Positions 9,562-22,500 are shown, numbered from the stretch's first letter. The stretch: 64,000 bases of DNA from Lathyrus oleraceus (GCF_024323335.1 NC_066582.1:181856782-181920781), one strand, 5' to 3'. Made by a program: numbers and translations. Notes: a model not told the origin generated them from the letters alone.

Positions 9562-11674
9562 TATCACATCCCGATTTTGATCCTGAATCGCTGACTCAAT
9601 ACATTCATCATGGTTGTTTGCGTCTCTACATAGCATAACATGCATTCCATATTGCATAATGCCTAGAATGTTAGTTGAAATCATTTTTCGGATCTACAGC
9701 CAAACCGGTTGAATTAATTGACAAATGTGCGTCAAATTAGTAGATGAAAAATTTTAAAATCAAGCTTGTAGACATCGGTTTTATTAATCTATGTTTCGCG
9801 TAGTTAATCTGGTATGCTCGAATCATTTTTCGGCTAATGTTTCAGCCACTTTTTGATCCGCTCGAGACTGTTTAATCGGTCAAAACTTATTTCAAAATTA
9901 AAAGAAACGCTATATTTTTCTAATAAGTTTATTTCGCACTGATCATTATGGTTCAATCATTTTAATTTTTCAAGCTTTTTTTTTGTATCCGACTTTTTAT
10001 TCATTTTCATCCTTTTACTTTATTCTTTATTTTATTTTATTCAAAATAACCGGTTTTTTTATGTGTCAATTAATTTTACTTTGAAGGATAATAATATCTT
10101 TTGTTATTCTATTAATTATTGCTCCTAAATATTCGAATCTTTTTAAATAAGAGAAGGATCCCTTTGTCGTTGGTACATTTGACAACTCATTTCAAGAGAG
10201 AGAATGTCACCTTAGAGGGAGACACTTGCTCAATACCAACGGTGTTTTTTGGACCTTACTGCGGTCTATTTTCTATCATTGGCTAGCCATTAGAAAAGGA
10301 CAGAGGTGTGGGTTTTGGTTAGAAAAGAGGAGAACACCCTTTTAAAGAAAGAAAAAGGAGGAGGCTCTCAAAAAGAAAGAAAACACCACATTTTGGATTT
10401 TTAAAATGGACCCTAGCCAGCAAAGGAGACGGTAACCGTAAGTGTCGTTTCTCAAAGCTCATCCCCTCCTCCATCGCTCCTCAAACCAAAGCAGAACCAC
10501 CTTTCACATCGTCATCTACGCCTTTCCGCTCATGGCCAAACCCCAGCCGAAACATTCCACCACAATATAAAACCTTGAAAGAACTAGTCCTTCATTTTAC
10601 TCCACCATTGTTCCGCCATAATAGAACAACACATCCTCGGCGCTACAACCGTTGTAGAATAACGATTTATGGTTTGTGTTGTTTCCTCCAATGGATAAGT
10701 TTGCAAGAAAGAATCCATAAATACTAATCACACTTCCATAACAACTTTTGACGAGGCGATAGCAACATCAAGTTGATTTGATTGGTAACATTTTTTATTT
10801 TAAACTTGTTATCATGTTGAGTGCATTTTTTTTAGCATATTCTCGCTTCGAGTCGGTGGCGCTTCGCTGGATTTATTTTGCTTATGTTAGTGTTTGTTAA
10901 AACTTGCTTCATTACTACTGATTTACCGATGTATTGATTCGACGATTGGGTTCATTGGAGACTTTGTATTACGGTAATATTTGTTGTGATTTCTGTTGTA
11001 CATAACAGCGTGTGCACTTAACTTTGTGTGTGGATTTCGGTCATGCCGTGCTTGTGCTACACCCTTGTTGAATTCATATCTAGTACTATTGTTTTCAATT
11101 TCAATTTGATTTCGTTTCATTCGAATTTTGGTTTTCATTATATTCATTTATTAGTTTGTTTCTGTTTGGATTTAATCATGTGGTTGTCGTGGGCATTTTT
11201 TTGTCGAGTCGTTGAAAAATTCGTTACCGTACATGTCGCATTTTAGTTATCGGAAAGTTTGTTCGGTGTATCTATTTGTGCATTTTTTGTTGTGTGTTTC
11301 GACTTTTGTTTTCGCTTCAATGGTTTGCTTTTTAAAATGCATATTGAGTTTATGTTGATGATTTATTTTGATTGCGCACTCATGTTTCTGCTTGGTTTTA
11401 TTCGCTACCTCTTACGGTTATGTCGGCTTGTCTATGTTGTTATCCGATTTATAATGGTACAAGCATATTACGATTATATTTTCTATTGCATCATCGTGAT
11501 ACGAAAGTCATCGCATTTTCTGTCATGCATTTTTCTATCATGCATTTTTCTGGTTTTAAGTTGCAGACAGTAAATAATAAGTACTGCTACTGCTTTTTGT
11601 TTTTGTAAATGTTTTAATTAAATAAAATGTATTTTTTGAATATATATTAATAAATACAAGTTAATATAGACAAG

Positions 11675-11740
11675 CGTGTCTGGTTGAGTTGGTAAAGCCA
11701 TGGTTTGGAATGGCTCAGGGCGTGGGTTTGATACCTTTTG
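11675..11740 (+). other. tRNA/SINE-like promoter relic inside LTR
   Basis: TGGTTGAGTTGG resembles a pol III A box and, about 43 bp later, GGTTTGATACC resembles a B box. The arms do not fold into a full tRNA. A second B-box-like GGTTCGACCAC occurs near 11829. Possibly a degenerate SINE head captured in the LTR; low certainty. Confidence 0.35.
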
Positions 11741-12724
11741 TCACCTTTTCTTAATTTCCATTTTATTTGCATGTTTCTAGAAGCATATGGTTTATGACTA
11801 TTCATCCATGCTTCCTGTTAGGTCATGGGTTCGACCACAACCCATTTTATATTTATTTCATTTTTTTATGTTTATTTTATTTTTAATCCTTTTTATATTT
11901 TATTTCTCATTTCTCCGACGCTTGTTGATTTTAATGTTTGCCCTTGATTTATTTTGTTGTTTAAACATCAATTTTTAATCTATGAATTCAGCAATTCTCA
12001 TGTTGTTTATCCATGAATATTTTTATCCATATATCGATAGTATTTTACCGCGTTTTGATTAATCACATATGACATTTCAATTATTGTCATTATGCGCAAA
12101 CCGACTTTGAGCACATTATCTAGGTTTTTCGTTTGCTTTTCAATTTCCATTTACCTTGCACGTTCTTGCGCTATGTGACTTTGATTCACATCCTCGGATC
12201 CCGATTTTTATCCGTGCACGTCCCGATTTTACTTCTTTCAATTTAATTTTTGAATGTCTTGTAAATATAACTTGTTGTGTTGTTTATTTTCTTCACATGA
12301 CTTACTCTTGGGCCTTCTTACAATGAGACGATTCTCTTGCACCTACACCCATGCATTGCTTATTCATTGATTGAGCTCGATTTAATTGTTTCATTATCTT
12401 AAAATCCCCGTTCGAAAAAATGTACCCCCACTCCTATGGCATGTAATAATTTTACCGTTCTTATTTCTTTATTTGCTCGAGTGTTTAGCTAGTTAGTAAC
12501 ACAAGAATAAAATCAAATTCTTTTAAAAAAGATCAAAAATTAGGACTCGATCCAACATCGAGTATTTTACCAATAAACAAATCCATCCACTTCTATTCAT
12601 CCATTTCTATCTATCCCATTTCTTTCAAACCATGTCATTCAAATCTTTCGCAATCGCTCATCAAATTCTTGATTCAACGTCAAGCCATTTTCACAATAAA
12701 AACTCAAAAATAATTAATTCCTAT

Positions 12725-12990
12725 TTAACACTTTTCAATAAAAATGGAAATGGAACACGGTGGATACCATGCATTCTTGAGACAAGGATTCGAGATGGAT
12801 ATCTCGCTTATCTTAGCTCTCGCCATCATCCAAATTATCAATGTGGTTTCTTCAAACCCTTTCTCAATTAAATTCAAAAACTCTTAATTCTTATTAAATA
12901 CTTTTGCAAATAATATGGAAATGGAACATGGTGGATACCGTGCACTCCTGAGACTAGGATTCGAGATGGATATCTCGCCCATCCAAGTTC
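12725..12990 (+). repeat. Two-copy tandem repeat in LTR
   Basis: Units near 12740-12830 and 12910-13000 share AATGGAAATGGAACA, GGTGGATACC and GATTCGAGATGGATATCTCG. Each holds the palindrome CGAGATGGATATCTCG. Unit length is about 175 bp. Confidence 0.85.
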
Positions 12991-13746
12991 TCACCATTAC
13001 TCAAAACACATTCAAACCAATCAAACTTTTTTCCGTCGCCGTGCGATTGACCCTTAGACCCTTTCTCAAACTAAAGGTATTTTGTTTCAAGACGATGCAA
13101 AGCAATGTTTCATCCACTTGAACGCGTGAGTAAGCTTGCGACGTTGCCCGCGAATGTCGATTTGTAAATCCATTCGGATGTGATGCGAACGTCCACTTCT
13201 CCACTTGTTTTGGGTCCAACGATGTTTTTTTTTATTGACACAAAGTAGCTTTCGCTAAAATCGACTAACAAAGAAACATTTTTCTACCCAGAACTACGTA
13301 AGCCTTGAGTTCTCTATTGCACCCAGAGATACCTAGGAGCAGGATTCGTAAATCTTGTCAGGCCCATTAATAAAAAACTTAGGTTTAGTCCCCTTTGCTG
13401 AAAATCGAAAAACATTCTTCTCTCTTCTACTCTTACTTTCCCATCTAATAACTTGAGAAAGCCTAACATTTCAAACTAACACTAATACACACAACTAACC
13501 TAACGGTTCCCGTTGAGTACAACTGACGTGAGGGGTGCTAATACCTTCCCCTTGCGTAATCGACACCCGAACCCTGATTTGGTTGCGACGACCATAATTG
13601 ATGTCATTCTTTCTTGGGTTTTATCTATATTTACCCTTTCCTTTTAGGAATAAATAAAGTTCGGTGGCGACTCTGGTCAGTCCATCATTGCGAGCGTGCG
13701 ATTGCGCTTTGCTAGGTCGTGTTCTCATTTTTTTCGAGGTACGACA

Positions 13747-14024
13747 CACTTGAGTGAATGTTGATGGATTGGTGAATGAATGTTGTTAGTGGGAAATTTT
13801 TTAGGGAAGAAATTTATTTGATTAAATGTTGCTTTTTAGTTGGTGAATGAATGATTGAGGGAAAAAATTTATTTTAGTGATTGTTGTTGTTGGGTTGGTG
13901 AATGAATGTTTGGGAGAAGAAGTTTATTTTAGTGAATGTTGTTGGGTTAGTGAATGAATTTTGTTACTAGTGAATATTTGGGGAAATAAGACAAATCACG
14001 TGACATAATATTCATTTTGGAATT
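13747..14024. repeat. Spacer with degenerate GGTGAATGAATG minisatellite
   Basis: Lies between the Ogre LTR end and the MULE target duplication. Units of about 60-75 bp built on TTGGTGAATGAATGTT plus GGGAAGAAATTTATTT recur about four times. It is the only flanking DNA seen on the left of the MULE; no gene. Confidence 0.75.
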
Positions 14025-14033
14025 TATTTTATT
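14025..14033. repeat. MULE target site duplication, left copy
   Basis: TATTTTATT, identical to 47081-47089. A 9-bp duplication is diagnostic for Mutator-type transposition. Confidence 0.9.
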
Positions 14034-14292
14034 GAATTTTTTACCAAAATGACCCACATTTTCAGAAAAATTCCCAAAATAACCCACATTTCAAATAATT
14101 TCCCAAAATAACCCACTTTGAAGAACTAATGCCAAATGAATTGGCGCCTGCTCTCTAAGTTAAAGAGTTGGTGCCAATTGGATTGACTTCTGCATCTAGT
14201 GCTACCAATCCAATTTGCACCTATGTGTTAGGTTTAAGAGGAGGCGCCAATTGGTCTAGCACCTATGTGTGTTGTGTAATTTTTTTGAAAAA
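14034..14292 (+). repeat. Left terminal inverted repeat of the MULE
   Basis: Starts GAATTTTTTACC and matches the reverse complement of 46806-47080 over its whole length, with several differences. Shared blocks include TTCCCAAAATAAYCCACATTT, ATTGACTTCTGCA and GAGGAGGCGCCAATTGG. The subterminal motif GCGCCAATTGG (or its complement) recurs several times, as expected for transposase-binding sites. Confidence 0.92.
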
Positions 14293-14299
14293 TAATGTA

Positions 14300-14565
14300 C
14301 ATTTTATATAAAAAAAAGGACTAGTGTCGTTGACCAGAATGACCTAAACGAACTCCGATACCACATCCTATAGATACCCGAACGCGTGGCGCTAACCCAC
14401 GTTGATGATTCACCCCAGGTGTTTGAGGATTTGAGGGTCATTGAACATCACCACCACCTGCAGGAGATTCTCTAAGATAGTTAGACAAATCCCTTTAGTC
14501 ATGTGTATGCAATGAAGCGCTACCGCCATAGTTGAGTCTGCGACCCATGAAGAGTAGTTAGGTTG
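14300..14565 (-). pseudogene. PMD protein, C-terminal remnant
   Basis: Read on the minus strand from 14565 it gives QPNYSSWVADSTMAVALHCI and, after stops, a region ending near 14320. It resembles the C-terminal tail of legume PMD proteins carried by MULEs. It continues the gene at 18151-19030 across the truncated Ogre LTR. The stretch normally between the two parts, roughly 200 residues, is missing, so a deletion accompanied or followed the insertion. Confidence 0.7.
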
Positions 14566-17500
14566 TGTAGCGGTAAATTCATGACCATCAAGCTATGGAT
14601 AAGCTAGACGTCAATAAAACTAGAGTCGCCACCGTGCTTTTATTGTTTCCAAGGGAAAAGGGAAAAGTACGAACAAAACCCAAAAGATAATAAGTTTTCA
14701 AATCAAAACTAATAAAATACCAGAGATTACAGGTAAGGGGGTTGGTTACACATAGGGAAGGTGTTAGCACCCAAAGTGTCCTAGGTACTCCTAGGGCGCC
14801 CTTTCTTGTGTGCATATGTGTTTTTTTGTTCAAATGATGTTTGCAATAAATAGAATGGGGGGATGAGGAAAGAATTCATTAATTATATTTTTGTGTTTGG
14901 CAAGACCTTCGGACTTGTGCCTACGTACCAACATAAAAATGAGGGATCAAAACCTCGTAGTTCATGGTATCAATTTCAAAGTGAGTGCATTTCTTTTAAT
15001 AAAATTTTAAGTTTAAGAGGCACAAGGGCCTAAAAGGGTTTGAGTGAGTGTTAGTTCTTTTGGATTTTGAGATTTTAAGTCAAGTATAGTTAAGTTTATT
15101 TATAGGTTTGATTAAGAAAAGATTTTAAAAATGCAATGGCATAAGGCCAAAGTTTCTAGTTTGCAATAAGGTCAAAGTTTTAGAAAACACAGACACAAAC
15201 AAATAAGATTTTAAAAAGGAGGGAGATATTTTAAAATTAAAGAAATAGGGAGGATATGAAGAGACTAATCCTAATCACAAAATTAAAAGTTGAGAGTTGA
15301 AAAGATCTGACCAATAAGTTGCAATCCAATAGACAAGAATGTCATATAGAAACCCAACTTTCCCTTGGACTTTAGAATCACACAATAATCAATACACAAA
15401 TAGCAAGTTGAAGAGTAAGGCATAAAATAAAGATATCCCCATCCAAGCTTAGCAACTCCATGATCTTCTTCAAAATTGCCCATGTATCAGATGACTTCAA
15501 AGATGGCATAGGTCACAGGTTCAAAATAACAGCTTCACAATGATCATGTTGCAGATGAACTCAGATGGATCTTCAATATTATATCATATGAATGTTCACT
15601 TCACAAGCACTCGGTTTCATAAAAGTTGACATTGGCCAAGTCTTTTGCATAGGGAGTGTTGCCTAAATTCTAAGTCCAACGGTCTCAGATCAAACCAACA
15701 GTCTACACAATATCTTTTTTAGGTTTTTTTTCTTATTATGTACATTAAGGTCAAAAGGCCACACAATCAAACAAGTATGTACAAACACAAAATGTCACAA
15801 AATATGGTTCAAATGGACAAAGTGAAAATGACATTAAAGTAAACAACTTGAATGGTATGAATAATGGCAAATGCATAAGGCTTAAAAATTAAAGTGCATT
15901 AAAAGTAAATGACTTGAAATTAAAGGTTAGTTGTTAGTGAATTAGAAGTTAGTATTTCTTTTCTTTTTCTTTTGTTTAAGTCATTCTTCGGAGAACACTC
16001 AACCTACTTATCACAAGCATGGATCCTTGAACCAAGACATCTTCCAAAGGAAGGAAAAAAGGACAGGTTTCCACATAATACCATGAAAGAGGGGAGACTT
16101 ACAATCTCACTAACTAGAATGCTATGCCTTTTGTGTCAAAATTTAGCGCTATGTTAAGAAATCGTAATTGGACTTATGTAGAAGTCACAACTATTTGAGG
16201 TCGAGCAATAGAATTTAGGTGTTAATGCATGTTAGAGACGTAGTATAATGGACTATGCTCATGAAACATACCACACACAAAAAGAATATGCAAAGTGGTG
16301 GACCTAATCTCATCCATACTCATGTTGATTTTGCAATCAACTAGCCTTTGGATATAGAGATATTATGGGTCCATGACATGAATGCATAAAGAAGGGGATG
16401 AAGAGGGAGGGGGGAATGGATCAAACATAAATTGGACAAAGGAGAACTTTTACCAAGTTAAGATCATTCATTCATTTTGGAAAAGAAATATATCTTCCAT
16501 CAATCCCCTAAATCCAATGATCTTAACCTAACAAAGTGAAATTAACCTTGACCAAGGCCCAACAACACAAGCCAAACTCACCAAGTCAATTAAAATGGCT
16601 CTACACAAATTATTTGGCATTTATTCAATTAAAACTATTAAAATAATGCATTAAATTAAATTATTGTTGGTCAATTTCCTAAAACCTCATCAAAACACCA
16701 AATAAATGGCCATGAGATTTATCATAGGTCAAACAAGGTCAAAGGACCTTGGAGAAAAAAATTCAGAAATTTTGGAAACTTAAAAGTATTTTTAAACAAT
16801 TATAAATATTCACAAAACCAATTAAATCATGAAAAATATTAATAGTGATCCAAAAAATATTTTTAATTCAGAAAATGAAAGAGGATTTTATTTAAAATTT
16901 TTTGGTGAAACTCTCATATTTTTTGGATCAATATTAAATTTAATATGAATTAATGAAAATAAAACAAATAAAATGAAAATCAATTAATCAGAAAAAAACA
17001 TGGACCACTTGATCTCCCTCATTAATTAAGGTGACAGATCAAGTGGATGAAAACACGCGTTCCATGGTGTACACTAGTCAGCGCACCACACAGTTGGTAA
17101 TCAAAAGGAATGCTTACGATTAAAACAATTTGAACTGATCATGTGGCTCTGGACCACGCCGCCTCATTGCCGGAGCAAAGCGCCGACCGTCTTCTCAGAC
17201 GACCTTGGCCGGACTGGTCCACTCATCACCATCATAAAAAAGAAAAAGAAGGACATGATCTTAAAGAAAAATGGCAGATCACGAATCTGATCTCAATTCA
17301 ACCTAACTCCAAGTATATTGAGAGATACATGGAGTTGAATTTTGAGGTGTATGAACTGAGTTGCTTCGATTTAACCTCAAAGCAACTCAATCTTCTTCCC
17401 TACATTTGTAGGACTTCAGACAACCAATGATCCAAGAGAATTGATGAGAATTGAGAGAGAATCGAAGAGAAGAAAAATCTGTAAAAAATACCTTCAATGA

Positions 17501-18150
17501 AGTGCAGAACTTGATCTCTCTTGCTTCAATTCGTGTTTGATCTTGCTTATGGAGCTTGCAAAAGTAGATTAGGAATGGTACAAGGCTTTGGATCCTGGAG
17601 TTTTTGAATCTCCAAACAGTGAGATTCAGACTCAAATTTCAAGTGAAATTTCTCAGGTTTTCCTTTCAATTGTGAGGGTTTCAAATGTGGGAGGCAAAGT
17701 TGGCGCACAAGGGTCCTCAAAACTGATGCAATGGACCTCTATTTATAGCAAATGCAAGTGATATTTGCACCTTTGAAAATTCTTCCAAATTTGGCAATGT
17801 GAAATGCACGCTTGAATGGGTATGTACAGGCCCATGAAGCAACTCAATTAGGTCCAAATGCAAGTGAGATTGAGTCTGAATGAGAATTGTGTTGCAAGGC
17901 AAAAGTGTATTGATGTTTGAAGAATGATTCTTGCCAACTGATACAGCCATGTTCAGGCCATGCGCAGACCCCTCAAACTTTGTCCAAAATGGATGAATTT
18001 GGCCTCTTTGGAAAGGTTAGATCAATAGGAACAACTCTTATGTTGAACACTTTTCCATTTGGAGCTTGTATCATGATGAATTTTGAGGTGGAAGTTTGGA
18101 AATTTCAACATGTCAAAATATTTTCTAAGTGTTAAGCCATATGTTCAATT
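14566..18150 (-). repeat. Truncated Ogre LTR, same family as the complete Ogre
   Basis: Begins TGTAGCGGTAAATTC and follows LTR 19588-24293 closely, including AGAGTCGCCACC (14622-14633), until about 18150. There the match stops (CATATGTTCAATTATTCCAA) instead of running on to a TCTTACA end. About 1.1 kb of the promoter-proximal part is therefore lost. I found no target duplication. It sits inside the PMD gene with minus-strand orientation. No internal Ogre sequence adjoins it. Nothing inside looks coding. Confidence 0.88.
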
Positions 18151-19030
18151 ATTCCAAACAGTTGCGTATTTTTCGTTGATTTCATGGTCATGATCCAAGT
18201 TTAGATATGGATGCCAAATGAACTAAAATGTGAAAATATATTAGATTATAAAATGGGTGATATTATAAATAAATTATTCCGAATTAATTATGTTAATGAC
18301 AATACATATGTTGGTCGAAGGTAATCTAAGAGATTACGATATTGGGTAATACAGTGTCTAGGACATCTGTTGTAGCTCATACCACGAGCCGACCATCAGC
18401 ACCAAAAAAGAAAATATATTATTTAGATATAATAATCGGTAAACTAAGTAAATATCATTAATTGTTAAGAACTTACTTTTGTGTGTACGGGAATATGAAC
18501 GGGTTGTCGTTGATGGCCACTAGGGACGGTAGTCTGGACCAATCCCATGATTGGAGCAAAACATCGCATATAGAAAATGTAGATATGTCTTTGTGTATAT
18601 TTTTATACAAAGATCTATAAAAATAAGCCAAACAATTAGACCCCCAACTATAACTTATTCTATCTACATGTCTTAATAAAGGTAAATACATAACATGCAT
18701 ACTAGAACCACTATCTTTTGGAAATAAAAATAAATCAATTAAAAGCATAATATAACACCTAGTTTTTATTATTTTAGCATCTTCGGTAGAATTTTCATCT
18801 AACTGTAAGATGTTGTAATATTCCTTAAGGTGTGAAAGGAGTATACCTTAACCTCTCGAGTTATCATCTAACAAGTCAGCACCCAAGAGTTCCATGCAAA
18901 TTGAATTCGCATAGTTGGTTTTCCCATTTACTGCCTTACCTTCGATAGATAGCCCCAATAATATGTACACATCTTCTAATATTATACAGGATCACCAAAA
19001 ATTAAGCGCTAAATTGATATGTTAAAATAT
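18151..19030 (-). pseudogene. Plant mobile domain (PMD) protein, N-terminal and central part
   Basis: Minus-strand fragments in order: GKAVNGKTNYANSICMELLG, YYNILQLDENSTEDAKIIKT, SGSSMHVMYLPLLRHVDRIS, YSWGSNCLAYFYRSLYKN, LLQSWDWSRLPSL, then ARGMSYNRCPRHCITQYRNL and PYLNLDHDHEINEKYATVW. These are typical of the PMD (aminotransferase-like, MAIL/MAIN family) fold. One frame is open over 18473-18748; stops and shifts occur on both sides. The gene breaks off at the Ogre LTR. It lies back-to-back with the transposase, whose N-terminus is missing at about 19078. PMD proteins act in nuclear silencing and development when host-encoded; a role for the MULE copy is unknown. Confidence 0.85.
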
Positions 19031-19077
19031 TTTGCTGCTTGTTAACAAGGCCCCATCAATGAAGGTGAGTATAAAAG

Positions 19078-19582
19078 TATCTCATATCGTCACACGATAT
19101 AATTATACTATGACAAAGGCTGTTGAACATGTATTCGGCAACTAGGAGGATTCATACAAAGTATTTCCATGGTTTTTCTGGGCACTTAAGACATACGCAT
19201 CAGGGACTATTGCAATTAGGGAGACATTTCCAACATTTACGCCATACGGAACTTGTGTTAGTGGAAATAGAATATTTCACTAACTCTTTTGGGCATTTCA
19301 ACCATGCATTAAAGGTTTTGCATTCTGCAAACCTATTATTCAAATTGATGGAACATGGTGATACGGAAAATACAACGACACCATCCTTATGACTGTTGCA
19401 CAAGACGACAAAAATAATGCCTTTCCCATTGCCTTTGCTCCGGTTGAAAGTGAAACCGATGGTGGTTAGGGTTTCTTCCTTAGTCATCAAAGAACACATG
19501 TTCCTCTACAAGCCAATCTTTGTTTGATTTCAGATTGACATCCTGATATTGAGAGTGCTTATAATAACCATGATAACAGATG
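19078..19582 (+). pseudogene. MULE transposase, 5' part of the catalytic domain
   Basis: Plus-strand reading gives NRIFH, LFWAFQPCIKGFAFCKPIIQ, IDGTWWYGKYNDTILMTVAQ, NNAFPIAFAPVESETDGG and NLCLISD with several frame changes and stops. IDGTW holds the first catalytic Asp of the MULE DDE domain; ISD holds the second. The text breaks at YNNHDNRWHM, where the complete Ogre is inserted, and resumes at 45363 with NPPSTHVYYIRHIAQKFMCA. The N-terminal DNA-binding part is missing. Confidence 0.9.
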
Positions 19583-19587
19583 GCATA
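19583..19587. repeat. Target site duplication of the complete Ogre, left copy
   Basis: GCATA, identical to 45363-45367; a 5-bp duplication is usual for Ty3/gypsy integration. Confidence 0.9.
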
Positions 19588-22500
19588 TGTAGAGGTAAAT
19601 TCATGATTATCAAGCTATGGATAAGCAAGACATCAATAAAACCAGAGTCGCCACCGCGCTTTTATTGTTTCCAAGGGAAAAGGGAAAAGTATGAACAAAA
19701 CCCAAAAGAAATAAGTTTTCAAATCAAAACTAATAAAAATGTCAGAGACTACAGGTAAGGGGGTTGGTTACACAGAGGGAAAGTGTTAGCACCCAAAGTG
19801 TCCTAGGTACTCCTAGGGAGCCCTTTTTTGTGTGCATATGTATTTTCTACAAAGTGATGTGTACAAACAAATAGAATGGGGGAATGAGAAAAGAATTCAT
19901 TAATTATATTTTTGTATTTGACAAGACCTTCGGACTTATGCCTACGTACCAACATAAAAATAAGGGATCAAAACCTCGTAGTTCGTGGTATAAATTTCAA
20001 AGTGAATGCATTGCTTTTAACAAAATTTAAGTTTGAAAGACACAAAGGCCTAAAGATGGTTTGAATGAGTTAGTTTTTCTTTGGCTTTTTGAAAGTTTAA
20101 GTCAAGTATAATTAAGTTTATTTACAAGTTTGATTGAGAAAAGAGGTTTGAAAATGCAATGGCATAAGGCCAAAGTTTCTAGTTTGCAAAGTGGTCAAAG
20201 TTTAGAACAAAACTAGTACAAGCAAAGAATATTTTTTAAAAGAGAGGGGGAGATTTTAAAATTAAAGAAGTGGGGAGGATATGAAGAGACTAATCCGGCA
20301 CAAAATTAAAAGTTAAGAGTTGAAAAGATCTGACCAATGGGTAGCAATCCAATAGACAAGAATGTCATATAAAAACCCAAATTCCCTTGGAATTTTAGAA
20401 TCAAGCAACACACAATGCAAAATATATTATCTTGAAGAGCAAGGCATAAAATAAAGATAGCCACATCCAAGCTTAGCCACTCCATGATCTTATTCAAATT
20501 AGCCCATGTAGCAGATGAATCCCACAAGTCATGGGTTCAAAATAACAACTTCACAATAATCATGTTACATATGAACTCAAAAGGGGTCTTCAAAGATGTA
20601 ACAGATGAAGTTTCAAATTACAAGCACTTGGTTTCGTGAAAGTTGGCATTAGCCAAGTCCTTTAGAATAGGGATGTTGCCTAAATTCTAAGTCCAATTGT
20701 TCAAGATCAAGTCAACAGTCCACACAAAAGTTTTTTAGGGTTTTTGTTTCTTATTATGTACATTAATGGTCAAAGACCACACAAGCAAACAAAATATACA
20801 CAAACAAGATATATCACATAATATGGTCCAGATGGACAAAGTGAAAATGACATTAACATAAACAATTAGAATGGTATGAATAATGGCAAATGAATAAAGA
20901 CTTGAAATTAAATTGCATTAAAGTAAATGGCTTGAAATTAAATGTTAGTTGTTAATGAGTTAGAAGTTAGTATTGCTTTGCTTTTGCTTTTTTATTTCAA
21001 TTCATTCTTTGGAGAACACTCAACCCACTTATCACACGCATGGATCCTTGAACCAAGACATCTTCCAAAGGAAGGAAAAAAGGCCAAGTTTCCACACAAT
21101 ACCATGAAAGAAGGGAGACTTACAATCTCACTAACTAGAATTCTATGCCTTTTGTGTAAAAACATTAGCGCTATATTAAGCAATCGTAATTGAACTTATG
21201 TAGAAGTCACAATTATTTAAGGTCGGGCAATAGGATTTTGGTTTTAATGCATGTTAGAGACATAGTATAATGGACTATGCTCATGAAACATACCACACAC
21301 AAAAACAAAATGCAAAAGAGGTGGCCTAATCTCATTTATGCTTATGTTAATTTTATAATCAACTAGCCTTAGGATTTAGAGATATCATAGGCCAAATGAA
21401 ATGGATGCATAAAGAAGGGGAATTAGATGAAGGGGGAAGGGAATGGATCAAAACTCAAATTGATAAAAAGAGGACTTTTACCAAGTTAATATCATTCATT
21501 CATTTTGGGAGATAGAATGTATATTCCATCAATCCCCTAAATCCAATGATATTAACTTAACAGAATCAAATCAACCTTGACCAAGGCCCAATCAACACAA
21601 GTCAAACTTACACAAACCATCACAAGAGGTCAACACAATTATTTGGCATTTATTCAATTTAAAAATACTAAAAATAATGCATTAAATTAAATATGGTTTG
21701 TGAAATTCCTAAAACCTCATCAAAACACCAAAGAAATGGCCATGAGATTTATCATAGGTCAAACAAGGTCAAAGGACCTTGGAGAAAAAATTTCAGAATT
21801 TTTAAAGACTTAAAAGTATTTTTAAATAATTAAAAATAATCACGAAATCAGTTAAATCATGAAAAATATTAATAATGATCCAAAAAATAATTTTAATTCA
21901 AAATATGAAAGAGGAATTTATTTAAATTTTTTTGGTGAAACTCTCATATTTTTTGGATCAATATTAAAATTAATATGAATTAATGAAAATCAAATGAAAT
22001 AAAATAAAAATCAAAAAATCAAAAAATCGTGAGCCACTTGATCTCCCTCATTAATTAAGGTGGCAGATCAAGTGGACACAAACGCGCGTTCCATGATAGA
22101 ACTTAGTCAACGCGCCGCGCGCATGGTAATCAAAACCAACGCCTAAGATTAAAACATTTCAAATGGATCATGTGGTCTGGAGGCACGCCAACGCATCGCC
22201 GGAGCCAGAGCTCCGATCTTCTTCTCCGGTGGACCTCACCGGACTGGTCCACCCTCAACCATCACCGAAATAAAAAAGGAGGACATGATCTGAAAGAAAA
22301 AATGGCGTAGAGCACGAATCTGACCTCAATTTCAACTAACTCCAAATATATAGAAAGATATGAGGAGTTAAATTTTGAGGTGTGTCAATTGAGTTGCTTC
22401 GATTTGAACTCTAAGCAACTAAATCTTCTTGCCTACATTGGTAGGACTTCAAACAACCAAAGATTGAAGAGAATTGATGAGATATGAGGGAGAATCGAAG

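Larger units (their letters stand above)
6268..13746 (+). mobile_element. 3' part of an Ogre-like (Tat) Ty3/gypsy element
   Basis: Contains in order the integrase C-terminal two thirds, a 2.3 kb 3' UTR with hairpin arrays, the polypurine tract AAATAGGGGCAAC (9549-9561) and a 4.2 kb LTR. The rest lies left of the copia insertion, outside the window. The integrase matches that of the complete Ogre at 27303-28273 throughout. Stops in integrase and a TG to TA change at the LTR start show an old copy. Confidence 0.9.
9562..13746 (+). repeat. 3' LTR of the Ogre-like element, 4185 bp
   Basis: Starts TATCACATCCCG after the polypurine tract (family start is TG; the G is mutated) and ends TACGACA at 13746. 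Near the 3' end it carries the shared Tat block GAACTACG (13291) to GAGATACC (13325), and the U5 motif GGTGGCGACTCT (13663-13674), which copies the primer-site core. Internal repeats lie at 12720-12990, and a tRNA-like patch near 11685. No gene is convincing: all frames inside are short and of low complexity. Confidence 0.85.

Noticed and set aside
11675..11745. A functional tRNA gene
   Set aside because: A and B box-like motifs exist but acceptor, D and T stems do not pair.
11028..11978. Several plus-strand open frames rich in Phe, Leu and Tyr
   Set aside because: T-rich LTR sequence; composition is not protein-like and frames overlap with no conserved motif.
14561..14565. GGTTG as a target duplication for the truncated Ogre LTR
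   Set aside because: No matching copy at the right end near 18150; the LTR is truncated there.
19200..19499. Minus-strand open frame of 99 codons
   Set aside because: Antisense shadow of the MULE transposase, whose plus-strand motifs are clear.
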